DNA of 64,000 nucleotides from Streptomyces sp. NRRL S-87 (GTDB lineage Bacteria; Actinomycetota; Actinomycetes; Streptomycetales; Streptomycetaceae), in the NCBI RefSeq assembly GCF_000719335.1, contig NZ_JOGB01000009.1, positions 124,001-188,000 of the forward strand. The letters are read 5' to 3'. Shown here one piece after another: positions 1 through 8,493 of this stretch (the first letter of the stretch is position 1; every line of letters starts with the position of its first letter). The position numbers and the translations under genes are program-made. The notes beneath the pieces were generated by a model. The model was not told the origin of the DNA. It made no database searches and saw only the letters and a list, made by a program, of their open reading frames with translations.

Positions 1-1628
1 CCTCCGCGTCCTCGTCGGCGGCCGCGGTCAGGGCGGTGAGCGTGGTCGGCCGCAGCCCCTGGGCGAAGCCCAGCGCCTTCAGCGTGGGCGCGTGCACGTT
101 CGAGACGAGGACCACCATGTGGTAGCGCAGCGGCTCCCGGGGCTTCACCTCGGCGGGGACCGCCACCTGCTGCCTGACCCGGTCGTAGTGGCGCCGCACC
201 CCCTTCATGCCCAGGAAGAGCAGAGGCATGGCGATGACGACGAGCCACGCCCCATGGGTGAACTTGGTGATGAGGACGATGACCAGGACCAGGGCCGTCA
301 TGGCGGCGCCCACGGCGTTGATGGCCATGCGGCGGTGGATGTGGACCCGCTCGGCCGCCGGCGTGGTGGGGCGCGCCAGTTCACGCCGCCAGTGCCGGAC
401 CATGCCCGCCTGGGAGAGCGTGAAGGAGACGAACACGCCGATGATGTAGAGCTGGATGAGGCGGGTCAGCTCCGCGTCGAAGGCGACGATCAGGGTGATG
501 GCGGTGAGGGCGAGCAGCACGACGCCGTTGGAGTACACCAGCCGGTCGCCCCGGTTGTAGAGCTGGACGGGCGCGTACCGGTCCTTGGCGAGGATCGAGG
601 CGAGCATCGGGAAGCCGTTGAAGGCGGTGTTGGCGGCCAGGACGAGGACGCCCGCGGTGACCGCCTGGAGCAGGTAGAACAGCACGTGCCAGTCGCCGAA
701 CGTGGCCCTGCCGATCTGGGCGAGGGCGGTGGAGGTGGGGGTGTCGGCGGGGAGGCCGAGCTCGGTGGGGCTCGCGGCCACGTGCACCTCGTAGACCATC
801 GCGAGGGTGGTGATGCCGGCGAACATGGTGGCGGACAGCAGGCCCATCACGGCGAGGGTGTTGGCCGCGTTCCTGCTCTTGGGCCTGCGGAAGGCCGGGA
901 CGCCGTTGCTGATGGCCTCGACACCGGTCAGGGCCGTGCACCCGGAGGCGAAGGCGCGCAGCGCCAGCAGTACCAGCCCGATGCCGGTGTAGGTACCGAC
1001 GGCGTGGAGGGGCAGGTCGGCGGATTCGGCGCGGATCGTGCTCCCGGTGGCCATGCGGACCGCGGCCACGGCGAACATGACGTAGATGACGAGGACGAAG
1101 CCGTAGGTGGGGATGGCGAAGACGCGGCCCGATTCGCGCACGCCGCGCAGGTTCATGACGGTCAGGACCACCACGAAGGCCACCGACATCACCACCTGGT
1201 GGTCGCTCAGCGAGGGGACCGCGGACGTGATGGCCGCGACGCCGGAGACGACGGAGACGGCGACGGTCAGGACGTAGTCGACGAGCAGGGCGCTCGCCGC
1301 CGTCAGGGCGGCCGTCCGGCCCAGGTTCTCGGAGCTGACGACGTACGCGCCGCCCCCGCCCGGATAGGCGTGGCAGGTCTGGCGGTACGAGGCCACGACG
1401 ACGAGCAGGAAGACGATGGCGGCCGCGGCGTACCAGGTGAGGTGCAGGAGGGTGACGCCGCCGAGGGCCAGGATCAGGAGGATCTCCTCGGTGGCGTAGG
1501 CCACCGAGGAGAGCGGGTCGCTGCAGAAGATCGGCAGGGCGAGTCGCTTGGGCAGCAGGGTCTCGCCCAGCCGGGCGGTGTCCAGCGGCTCACCGACCAG
1601 CACGCGTTTCGGAGTGATACGCCTCATG
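1..1628 (-). CDS. APC-superfamily amino acid permease (3' end outside window)
   Basis: Integral membrane transporter of the amino acid/polyamine/organocation superfamily. The reverse strand is open from an ATG at 1628 to the window edge, giving about 542 residues of what is normally a 600-680 residue protein. The N-terminus has the SDPLSSVAYATEE segment and the glycine-rich PGGGGAYV loop typical of large actinobacterial APC permeases, followed by successive hydrophobic helices. Substrate cannot be predicted. It is not the same protein as the permease at 62942. The gene lies 88 bases beyond the end of the PucR-type regulator on the same strand. The start is the first ATG of the frame; no strong ribosome-binding site is visible. 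Confidence 0.85.
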
Positions 1629-1716
1629 CGGGCATGATCCGCGCACGGGTCCGCGCCGGGGCGTGTGACACACGCTGCGGAGCACGGGGCCGCCGCCGGG
1701 ACGCGGCGCGACGGGG

Positions 1717-3252
1717 TCAGGCTCCGGCGAGGGCCTCTGCGCGGTGGGCGAGCCACAGGTCGTGGCGGGCGCTCGGCGACTGCAGGAGGGAGCGCTCCAG
1801 CAGGGCCTCCAGCCGGGTCAGCCGCTTGCGCGCGCCGGGGACGGAGATGCCCAGGGCCGCGGCGGTGGGCACGAGTTGGGTGTCGTGGCGCAGCCAGGCG
1901 CCCAGCGTCTCGCGGGCGCCGGGCGGGGCCCCCGGGGCGGTGAGCGGGGCGAGGTGGCCCGCGGCCCAGCGGACGACGTCGGGGTGGGCGAGCACCTCGT
2001 CCAGGCCGCCGCCGGGGTCGGCGGGCGCGGGTACGCCGCGCGGGGTCAGCCGCAGGGCCAGGGAGAGGGCCGACTGGTCGGGCAGCCGGGCGAGGTCGAG
2101 GCCGAGCACGCCCTGGACGAGACGCAGCCGGGTGGCGAGCGTGTTGCGGTGGATCCTGAGCAGTCGGGTGGCGTGCGAGCTGAAGTTCAGCCAGGCGTGC
2201 ACGGTGGCGCGCAGCTCCTGGCCGCCCGGGTCCTGCGGCCGCCTGGGCTCGTACGCGTGCAGCGGCGCGAGCAGGGCCGCCGCCCAGGCCGCGCCGGGCC
2301 GGTGCGCCGCGAGGGCCAGTTCGGCCCCGGTGCCGAAGCACGCGTACCGTTCGGCGCGGCCGCGGGCGACGGCGAGGGCGTGGAAGGCCTGCGTGTACGC
2401 CTCCCGGCTGTCGCGCAGCGACCCCTCGTCGCTGACCCCGACCAGGCACTCGCGGTCCGCCGCCGCCAGCGCTTCGGCAAGCGGGTTGCGGCCGGCCCCG
2501 GCGGCCGGCCGGGGCGCGGGCGCCGGGCGGGACGCGGCGGTCGGGCGGGACGCGGCGGTCGGGCGGGACGCGGCGGTCGGGCGGGGCGTGGGCGCGAGAA
2601 CGATGAGGTGGCGCACGTAGACCGGGCAGCGCACCACCCAGGCCCGGCCGTCGGTGAGCTCGCCGCACCGGCGCGCGACCGCCTCGCGGCGGCCGGCGCG
2701 GCACTCGACGACGTACATCCGGAAGGGGTCGGGCAGCGAGGGGGTGAGGGCCTCGGCGATCTGGTGGGCGGTGGAGACCCGGCCGTTCATCAGCAGGTGC
2801 AGCACCGCCTCGCGCGAGCGGGACTCGGCCAGGGCGGCCTGCTCGTGGCGCTGCTCGGCGTCCTCGACGCGCAGGCTGAGCGCCAGCGGCACGGCCGCGT
2901 CGGCGAGCAGGCCGGCGGCGCCCGGCGGGTACGGTCGGGCCAGTACGGCGGCCAGGGCGCGGCCGCCCCCGGGCCGGCGGACCCCGCTCGGCGGCTCCTC
3001 GTCGAGGGCGAAGAGCAGGGCGGCGGACCCGCTCCCCTCGAACACCGCCGACCGGACCCCGCGGGCGCTGCGCTCGGCCGCGCCGCGGGTGACGAGCTCG
3101 GCCTCACCGGCCGCGGGAGGGGCGGGCGCGGAGGCGCGGACGGCGGAGCCGTCGGGGCGCACCACCGCCGTCCAGGCGTCCAGGCGCTGGGCCAACCAGC
3201 GCAGCAGGGCTTCGGAGCCGCCGCTGTGGGCGAGCCGGTGGGCCTTGAGCAC
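1717..3252 (-). CDS. PucR/CdaR-type helix-turn-helix transcriptional regulator
   Basis: Probable one-component regulator. The C-terminal part shows the PucR-type DNA-binding signature (LRATVHAWLNFSSHATRLLRIHRNT region), where a helix-turn-helix follows a long helix, plus a second helix-turn-helix-like segment near the very end (TAAALGISVPGARKRLTRLE). A three-fold PTAASR repeat forms a linker in the middle, matching a tandem repeat in the DNA near 2520-2590. The start is uncertain: the frame is open to 3438, but that N-terminal stretch looks non-coding, and the first good start before conserved-looking sequence is the GTG at 3252. It lies next to the molybdenum hydroxylase genes. PucR proteins often control purine or N-heterocycle use, so a link is plausible but only inferred. 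Confidence 0.75.
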   Translation of the reverse strand: MLKAHRLAHSGGSEALLRWLAQRLDAWTAVVRPDGSAVRASAPAPPAAGEAELVTRGAAERSARGVRSAVFEGSGSAALLFALDEEPPSGVRRPGGGRALAAVLARPYPPGAAGLLADAAVPLALSLRVEDAEQRHEQAALAESRSREAVLHLLMNGRVSTAHQIAEALTPSLPDPFRMYVVECRAGRREAVARRCGELTDGRAWVVRCPVYVRHLIVLAPTPRPTAASRPTAASRPTAASRPAPAPRPAAGAGRNPLAEALAAADRECLVGVSDEGSLRDSREAYTQAFHALAVARGRAERYACFGTGAELALAAHRPGAAWAAALLAPLHAYEPRRPQDPGGQELRATVHAWLNFSSHATRLLRIHRNTLATRLRLVQGVLGLDLARLPDQSALSLALRLTPRGVPAPADPGGGLDEVLAHPDVVRWAAGHLAPLTAPGAPPGARETLGAWLRHDTQLVPTAAALGISVPGARKRLTRLEALLERSLLQSPSARHDLWLAHRAEALAGA

Positions 3253-3677
3253 GTCGTCGGGTCGGGACCGGGCGGTGGCTCCGGCGGCGGGCTGGATCGA
3301 AATCGTCGGACCCCTTCGCTGCGTTCCGCGGTCCGGACGGCAACCGGCGGCGTCCGGACCCGCATTGAAGCATCCGGCGCTGCCTGTGCGCTGTGATACC
3401 GGTCTCGCGCGGCCACTGGGCAGAGCGAACCCTGTCATCGGCCGCGCGCCGATCTAGGTTGTGTCGTACCGGGCCTGACGGCGGAGCGGCACCTGCCAGA
3501 CGGGTGTGACCGTCCGGCTCCCGGGATCCCGCGGTGGGGTCCCGGCGCGATCAGGGGAGCGCCGGGCCCTCACCGGACGGAGGACGGGGTCATGGACGTC
3601 GTGGAGCCGTGGAAGCCAGGGACGTCATGGAAGCCAGGGACGTCATGGAAGCCAGGGACGTCATGTCGGGCGTCCCG
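3253..3677. other. Intergenic region with an 18-bp triple repeat
   Basis: This gap lies between the 2Fe-2S subunit gene and the PucR-type regulator, both on the minus strand. Open frames here lack coding character. The only clear structure is the tandem repeat at 3611-3664. The promoter of the regulator should lie in the 3253-3600 part, but I cannot place it. Confidence 0.4.
3611..3664. repeat. 18-bp tandem repeat, three perfect copies
   Basis: The unit GGAAGCCAGGGACGTCAT occurs at 3611-3628, 3629-3646 and 3647-3664 with no mismatch. Each unit contains the palindrome GACGTC. It lies just beyond the stop codon of the 2Fe-2S subunit gene. Confidence 0.9.
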
Positions 3678-4136
3678 TCACTTCATCCGGGCCGCCGCGC
3701 TCCTGATGGCCTCGCGGATGCGGAAGTACGTACCGCAGCGGCAGATGTTGGCGATGGCGTCGAGGTCGGCGTCGGTGGGCTCGGCGGTCCGCTGGAGCAG
3801 GGCGACCGCGGCCATGATCTGGCCGGGCTGGCAGAAGCCGCACTGCGCCACGTCCTGTTCCAGCCAGGCCTCCTGCACCGGGTGCAGCTCGTCCCCGTCG
3901 GCCAGCCCTTCGATCGTGGTGACCTCGCGGCCCGCGGCCGCGGCCACCGGCACCACGCACGGGCGGACCGCCTCGCCGTCGAGGTGGCTCGTGCAGGCCT
4001 TGCAGACGTCGACGCCGCAGCCGTACTTGGGGCCGCGGATGCCCAGCAGGTCGCGCAGCGCCCAGAGCAGGGGCAGGTCGTCGGGGGCGTCGACGCTGAC
4101 GGTGCGCCCGTTGACGGTGAAGGTGTGCGTGGGCAC
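3678..4136 (-). CDS. 2Fe-2S subunit of a molybdenum hydroxylase (IorA/CoxS-like)
   Basis: Small iron-sulfur subunit, 152 residues, the usual length. The N-terminal plant-ferredoxin-like domain carries [10 protein letters not shown] followed by a further Cys (VRPC). The C-terminal four-helix domain has CGFCQPGQ and NICRCGTY, the cysteines that hold the second 2Fe-2S cluster. It passes electrons from the Mo centre of the partner encoded just upstream (70 bases away, same strand). No signal peptide is visible, so it probably travels with the Tat-exported large subunit. No FAD subunit gene is present, which fits the two-subunit isoquinoline/aldehyde oxidoreductase type rather than xanthine dehydrogenase. 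Confidence 0.9.
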   Translation of the reverse strand: MPTHTFTVNGRTVSVDAPDDLPLLWALRDLLGIRGPKYGCGVDVCKACTSHLDGEAVRPCVVPVAAAAGREVTTIEGLADGDELHPVQEAWLEQDVAQCGFCQPGQIMAAVALLQRTAEPTDADLDAIANICRCGTYFRIREAIRSAAARMK

Positions 4137-4206
4137 GGGGGACTCCAGGGACTAGCGGGGCGTGTGGGGATGGGCGCGGAGCGCGGCTACGGCCAGGGCG
4201 TGGGGC

Positions 4207-6414
4207 TCAGCGGGGGTACGGGGTGAAGTCGACGTCGAAGTCGAGCGGGAAGCTGCGCGGCTTCGTCCCGGTGGCGCGGGCGTAGGCGTTCGCGATGGCG
4301 CCGACGGCCGCCGGCACACCGAGTTCGCCGGCGCCGCCCGGTTCACCGGTGGCGGGCAGGACGTGGATGCGCACGTCCTTGGGGGTGTCGCGCTGCTGCG
4401 CGTAGTGGAACTGGCTGTAACTGCCCTCCATGGGCAGCCCCTTGTCGATGTGCAGCCCCGCGCGGAGGGTGGTGGAGATCGCGTCGGTGAGGCCGCCGAG
4501 CAGCTGGGCCTCCAGACCGCGCGGATTGATCGGCCGGCCGACGTCGGCGACGATGACCGCCTTGGTGACGCGCACCCGGTCCCTGTCGCGGGTGTCGATC
4601 TCGACCAGGCAGGCCGTGCGGGACTTGTACTCCTCGTGGAAGGCGATGCCCTGGGCGCAGCCGGGGGGCATGGGCCGGCCCCAGTCGCCCTCGGCGGCGG
4701 CCTTGTCGAGGACCGCGCGCTGGGCGTCGGTCTTGAGGAAGGTGCGGCGGAACGCGACGGGGTCCTTGCCGAGCCGGGCGGCGAGTTCGTCGACCACGAT
4801 CTCCTCGGCGCCGCGGGTGTTGGCGGAGTACACCGAACGCCAGGAGCCGGTGGGGATGCCGGTCGGTATCTCGGTGAGGGTCTGGGTGGTGAGCCCGAAG
4901 TGGTAGGGGGACTTCACCGTGGTGGCGAACAGGGTCTGGGCGAGGGCGCCGTTGCCGAGGCCGCCGGGCAGGCTGGCGGCGGTCGCGGTGATGATCTCGC
5001 CCAGGCCGTGCCGGAAGTCGGTCTCGGCGGCCGCCACGCGGTGTTCGAAGCTGAGCACCTCCCCGAGCGCGTAGGTGGCGCGGATGCGGTGGTGGGTGGC
5101 GGGACGCATCCGGCCGTGCCGGGTGTCGTCGACCCGGGTCCACATCAGGCGGACGGGCCGGCCCGCGGCGCGCGAGACGAGGGCGGCCTCCAGCGCGGCG
5201 TCGAAGAAGAGCCGGCGGCCGAAGGACCCGCCCGCCTGGACGACGTGCACGGTGACCTTGCCCAGCGGCAGGCCCAGGGCCGCCGCGATGGTCTCCCGGG
5301 CGACGATCGGGGACTTGAGGCCCGACCAGATCTCGGCCCGGTCCTCGCGGACGTCGGCCACCGCGCAGTTGGTCTCCATGGGCGCGTGGCTGACGAAGGC
5401 GAAGTCGAACTCGGCGTCGACGTACGGCGTGAGCAGGGGCGGCAGCAGCGGGGCCGGGGTGGCGGCGCGCAGCTTCGTACGGATCCCCGCGTCCGAGAGG
5501 TCGTCCGCGGGGCCGGGACCCCAGGACACCTGGAGGGCGGCCTTGGCGTCGAGGGCCTGGCCGAAGGTCTCGGCGACGACGGCGACCCCGGTGGGGACGG
5601 TCACGACGGCGAGCACGCCGGGCATCGCCCGGACGGCGTCGGCGTTGGCGACGCCCCGGACGGTGCCGCCGAGGGTGGGCGGGCGGCGCAGCACGCAGGG
5701 CTTGGCGCCGGGTACGTCGAGGTCCAGGGTGTAGCGCTGGCGGCCGGTGACCATGGCACGGGCGTCGATGCGGCCCGTCGGCCGGCCGACGAGGGCGTGC
5801 CGGGCCTCCGGCTTCGGGGTGGCGGCGAGGACGGCCAGCGTGGGGGCGGCGGCCTCGACGGCGAGGGAGCCGTAGTCGGCGCTCCTGCCGTCCGGGGCGT
5901 GCACGGCCCCGTCGCGGGTGTCGAGTTCGCGCACGGTGACGGACCAGCGGCGCGCGGCGGCGGCGAGCAGGCGGGCGCGGGCGGCGGCCGCGGTGTGGCG
6001 GACCGGGTCGTAGAGCGAGCGGATGCTGTTGGAGCTGCCGGTGAGCTGGTTGAAGACCAGTTCGGGCCGGGCGTCGTCGAGTTCGACGCGCACGGTCGCC
6101 AGGGGGGCGTCCAACTCCTCGGCGACGAGCATGGCGACGGCGGTGGTCAGGCCCTGCCCGACCTCCTCGCGGGGCAGCCGGAAGACGACGGTGCCGTCCG
6201 TCTCCAGAACCAGGGTGAGCAGGTGCGAGGTCGGGGCGCCGGCCAGGATGAACAGGTCGCCCAGATCGACGAGGTCGGCCGGCGCGGGCAGCGAGGGGAT
6301 CACGGCGTGCGCCGGCTGCGGCGCGAGGGCGTCCGCCCCGATCCGGGTGGCCAGCGCCAGTGTGGGCGCGGCCACCAACTGGGTGAGGAACGTTCGTCTG
6401 CCCTGCTCCGCCAT
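4207..6414 (-). CDS. Molybdopterin-binding large subunit, IorB-type oxidoreductase, Tat-exported
   Basis: Catalytic subunit (735 residues from the chosen ATG) of a xanthine oxidase-family hydroxylase acting on an aldehyde or N-heterocycle. The N-terminus has a twin-arginine motif (RRTFLTQL) followed by a hydrophobic stretch and PAHA, so the complex is likely assembled with cofactor and then exported. GGSFGRRLF is the conserved molybdopterin loop, and GELGVPAAVGAIANA near the C-terminus is also characteristic. The frame opens at 6447, but the ATG at 6414 directly precedes the Tat motif. It forms an operon with the 2Fe-2S gene. The true substrate is unknown. Confidence 0.88.
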   Translation of the reverse strand: MAEQGRRTFLTQLVAAPTLALATRIGADALAPQPAHAVIPSLPAPADLVDLGDLFILAGAPTSHLLTLVLETDGTVVFRLPREEVGQGLTTAVAMLVAEELDAPLATVRVELDDARPELVFNQLTGSSNSIRSLYDPVRHTAAAARARLLAAAARRWSVTVRELDTRDGAVHAPDGRSADYGSLAVEAAAPTLAVLAATPKPEARHALVGRPTGRIDARAMVTGRQRYTLDLDVPGAKPCVLRRPPTLGGTVRGVANADAVRAMPGVLAVVTVPTGVAVVAETFGQALDAKAALQVSWGPGPADDLSDAGIRTKLRAATPAPLLPPLLTPYVDAEFDFAFVSHAPMETNCAVADVREDRAEIWSGLKSPIVARETIAAALGLPLGKVTVHVVQAGGSFGRRLFFDAALEAALVSRAAGRPVRLMWTRVDDTRHGRMRPATHHRIRATYALGEVLSFEHRVAAAETDFRHGLGEIITATAASLPGGLGNGALAQTLFATTVKSPYHFGLTTQTLTEIPTGIPTGSWRSVYSANTRGAEEIVVDELAARLGKDPVAFRRTFLKTDAQRAVLDKAAAEGDWGRPMPPGCAQGIAFHEEYKSRTACLVEIDTRDRDRVRVTKAVIVADVGRPINPRGLEAQLLGGLTDAISTTLRAGLHIDKGLPMEGSYSQFHYAQQRDTPKDVRIHVLPATGEPGGAGELGVPAAVGAIANAYARATGTKPRSFPLDFDVDFTPYPR

Positions 6415-6967
6415 GCCGCTCCCGCCCGCGCGTCCGATTACCGGCACGTAGCGTAGCGATCACTCCCGTCGCGTGGAACCCGTCCTGCGGAACCGGTCCT
6501 CCCCTTCGCCGGCGGGTACGCGGGGGCCCCTCGGCGCGGTCGGCGGGCCCAACCCTTCCGAGGGGCGGGGCGGCGTCCCGGTGACGGGCGGTACGGCGAA
6601 AGAGTGGGTTACGCGATCTTCGGTCAGGTGCACGAAGGCGGGGGTCGGAGGGGCTGGTTTCGGCCTCAGGTGCCGAGTGGACAGTGGCGGCTACGGGACC
6701 GCGGAACGGGGTGGGGATGCCCGGGTCAGGTGCCGCGCACCGCCCGTCCGCGGCGCCTCAGGCGCTACGGTCCACCGCTACGCCGGAGTAGCCCCTGACC
6801 GGAAACATTCGCACAAGAATCGGGACAAGCGAGGCCCTTGGCATATGCCACAAGCACGAACGTAACGGATGTTGCCAATTCCCTTACAGGCCGTCGCGGC
6901 CTGTGCCACAGTCGTAACCGGCCCTTCCATCAGACTTGGCCGAGCCGCGCCTGTATCGGAGTTCTCC
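6415..6967. other. Divergent intergenic region
   Basis: It separates the hydroxylase operon (minus) from the SpoIIE phosphatase gene (plus). A plus-strand frame at 6473-6865 has no recognisable domain and poor coding character. The 6795-6900 part is clearly less GC-rich than its surroundings and probably holds the phosphatase promoter. It contains the perfect 12-bp palindrome TGGCATATGCCA at 6839-6850. Confidence 0.45.
6839..6850. promoter_or_regulatory. 12-bp palindrome, candidate operator
   Basis: TGGCATATGCCA is a perfect palindrome in an AT-richer island about 120 bases before the SpoIIE-family phosphatase start. A role as a binding site is inferred only from symmetry and position. Confidence 0.35.
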
Positions 6968-8395
6968 ATGCCGTCCCACACCTACGCGGACCGTCCCGCG
7001 CAGCCGCCCGAGCCGGGGTCGGTGGACGCGCTGATCTCGCGGACCCGCCGCCTGCGCGGGGACGTGGACGCCGTACGACGGGACACCGTCGTCGACGACG
7101 ACGACGCGCAGGGCCGCTGGCACCGCGCCCTGTGCGACCTGGCGGTCCATCACCTCGACGACCTCGGCGAACACCTGGGGCAGCTCAAGGAGGGACTGCC
7201 GCCGGCTCCCGAGGCCCTCGACCTCTCCCAGCCCGCCGCCGCTCCCGAGACCGGGGCCGAAGCGCAGGGACGGGTCGGCAGCGCCGAATGGAACCTGCTG
7301 ACCGACGAGGTCACGTGGTCCGACGAGCTGTACCAGATCTTCGGCCGCGCCCCCGAGCAGGGCCCCCTCCCCCTCGACGAGCTCGGCTCCACCCTCTTCG
7401 CGGAGGACCAGCCGCTCCTGACGACGATGGTGACCGACTGCCTCGTCGACGGCAAGGCCATAGACGGCGAGTTCCGCATCGTCCGGACCGACGGCTGCGT
7501 GCGGACGCTCCACATGCGCGGCGAGCCCGTGCTCGACCAGGACGGTTGCACGGCCTCCATGTGGGCCGTCATGCGCGACGTCAGCGAACTGCGGCGCAGC
7601 GAGCGGGCGGTGCGCGAGACCCTCGACTCCCTCCAGCGCCAGCGCCAGATCGCGCAGACCGAGCACCGGCTCGCGGTGGAGCTCCAGGAGGCGGTACTGC
7701 CCTCGTGGCGCGGCTCCCTCCGGTTCCCGCACGGCAGCACCGGAGCCCTCGATCTCGCCGCCCACTACATGCCCTCCACCACCAGCGCCCTGATCGGCGG
7801 CGACTGGTACGACGCGCTCGAACTCCCCGACGGCACCTCGATGCTGACGGTCGGCGACCTCACCGGACACGGCGTGACCGCCACCTCCGGGATGGCCATG
7901 ATGCTCGGCGCGCTGCGCGGCATGGCGATGGCCGGCATCGCGCCGGGACCCCTCATGGGCTGGCTCAACCAACTGCTGGAGAACTCCGTGCAGCCCGCCC
8001 TGGGCAGCGCCGTGTGCTGCCGCTTCGACCCCGCCACCCGGACCCTGTCCTGGGCCCAGGCCGGCCACCCGGCACCGCTGCTCTTCCGCCGCGGCACCGG
8101 GCGCGCGCTCCAGCCCCCGGAGGGGGTCCTGCTCGGCGCCACCACCGGCGCGGTGTACGGGCAGGCCGAGGAGCGCCTGGAGGAGGGCGACCTGCTCGTC
8201 CTCCACACGGACGGACTGACCCCCCGCACCATCGAGTTCAGCCGCACCGACGGTGCGGAGCGCCTGTTGGCGATGGCGCCCCGGTTCGCCGCCGCCAGGT
8301 CGGCCCAGGACTGCCTGCGCCTGGTCGTCGAGGAGTTCGGCGAGACCGGGCGCGAGGACGACGCCTGCGTGCTGGTCGCCCGCGTCGGCGCCTGA
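6968..8395 (+). CDS. PAS domain-containing SpoIIE-type (PP2C) serine phosphatase
   Basis: Soluble 475-residue signalling protein. Residues about 80-210 form a PAS fold (AEWNLLTDEVTWSDELYQIFG to MRDVSELRRSE), followed by a helical connector and a C-terminal SpoIIE phosphatase domain with IGGDWYDALELPDG, VGDLTGHGV, AQAGHPAPLLF and HTDGLTP, which supply the metal-binding aspartates. Such proteins usually dephosphorylate an anti-sigma factor antagonist in partner-switching systems. A STAS antagonist is encoded at 50599, but no direct link can be shown. The start at 6968 was preferred over an ATG at 6869 because the upstream part has no domain content. Confidence 0.9.
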   Translation: MPSHTYADRPAQPPEPGSVDALISRTRRLRGDVDAVRRDTVVDDDDAQGRWHRALCDLAVHHLDDLGEHLGQLKEGLPPAPEALDLSQPAAAPETGAEAQGRVGSAEWNLLTDEVTWSDELYQIFGRAPEQGPLPLDELGSTLFAEDQPLLTTMVTDCLVDGKAIDGEFRIVRTDGCVRTLHMRGEPVLDQDGCTASMWAVMRDVSELRRSERAVRETLDSLQRQRQIAQTEHRLAVELQEAVLPSWRGSLRFPHGSTGALDLAAHYMPSTTSALIGGDWYDALELPDGTSMLTVGDLTGHGVTATSGMAMMLGALRGMAMAGIAPGPLMGWLNQLLENSVQPALGSAVCCRFDPATRTLSWAQAGHPAPLLFRRGTGRALQPPEGVLLGATTGAVYGQAEERLEEGDLLVLHTDGLTPRTIEFSRTDGAERLLAMAPRFAAARSAQDCLRLVVEEFGETGREDDACVLVARVGA

Positions 8396-8410
8396 GTGCG
8401 TCACGAGACC

Positions 8411-8442
8411 GAAGGGGGCTCGCTCTGCGGCGGGCCCCCTTC
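8411..8442. terminator. Hairpin terminator between convergent genes
   Basis: GAAGGGGGC (8411-8419) pairs perfectly with GCCCCCTTC (8434-8442) across a 14-base loop, 15 bases after the phosphatase stop codon. It lies between convergent genes and could serve both. Confidence 0.7.
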
Positions 8443-8493
8443 CCTCGTGTTCCCTCGTGCTTCCGCTCGCCGGCCGGGGACCGCACGCCGGGC

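Noticed and set aside
92..2620. Very long plus-strand open frame of 842 codons
   Set aside because: It is the shadow of the permease and PucR-type genes on the other strand; its product is low-complexity Gly/Arg/Asp/His with no domain.
4162..6456. Plus-strand 764-codon frame opposite the Mo hydroxylase gene
   Set aside because: The minus-strand frame has cofactor motifs and a Tat leader; the plus frame is a GC-bias shadow.
6473..6865. 130-codon plus-strand frame in the gap before the SpoIIE phosphatase gene
   Set aside because: No domain, no good ribosome-binding site, composition unlike nearby genes.
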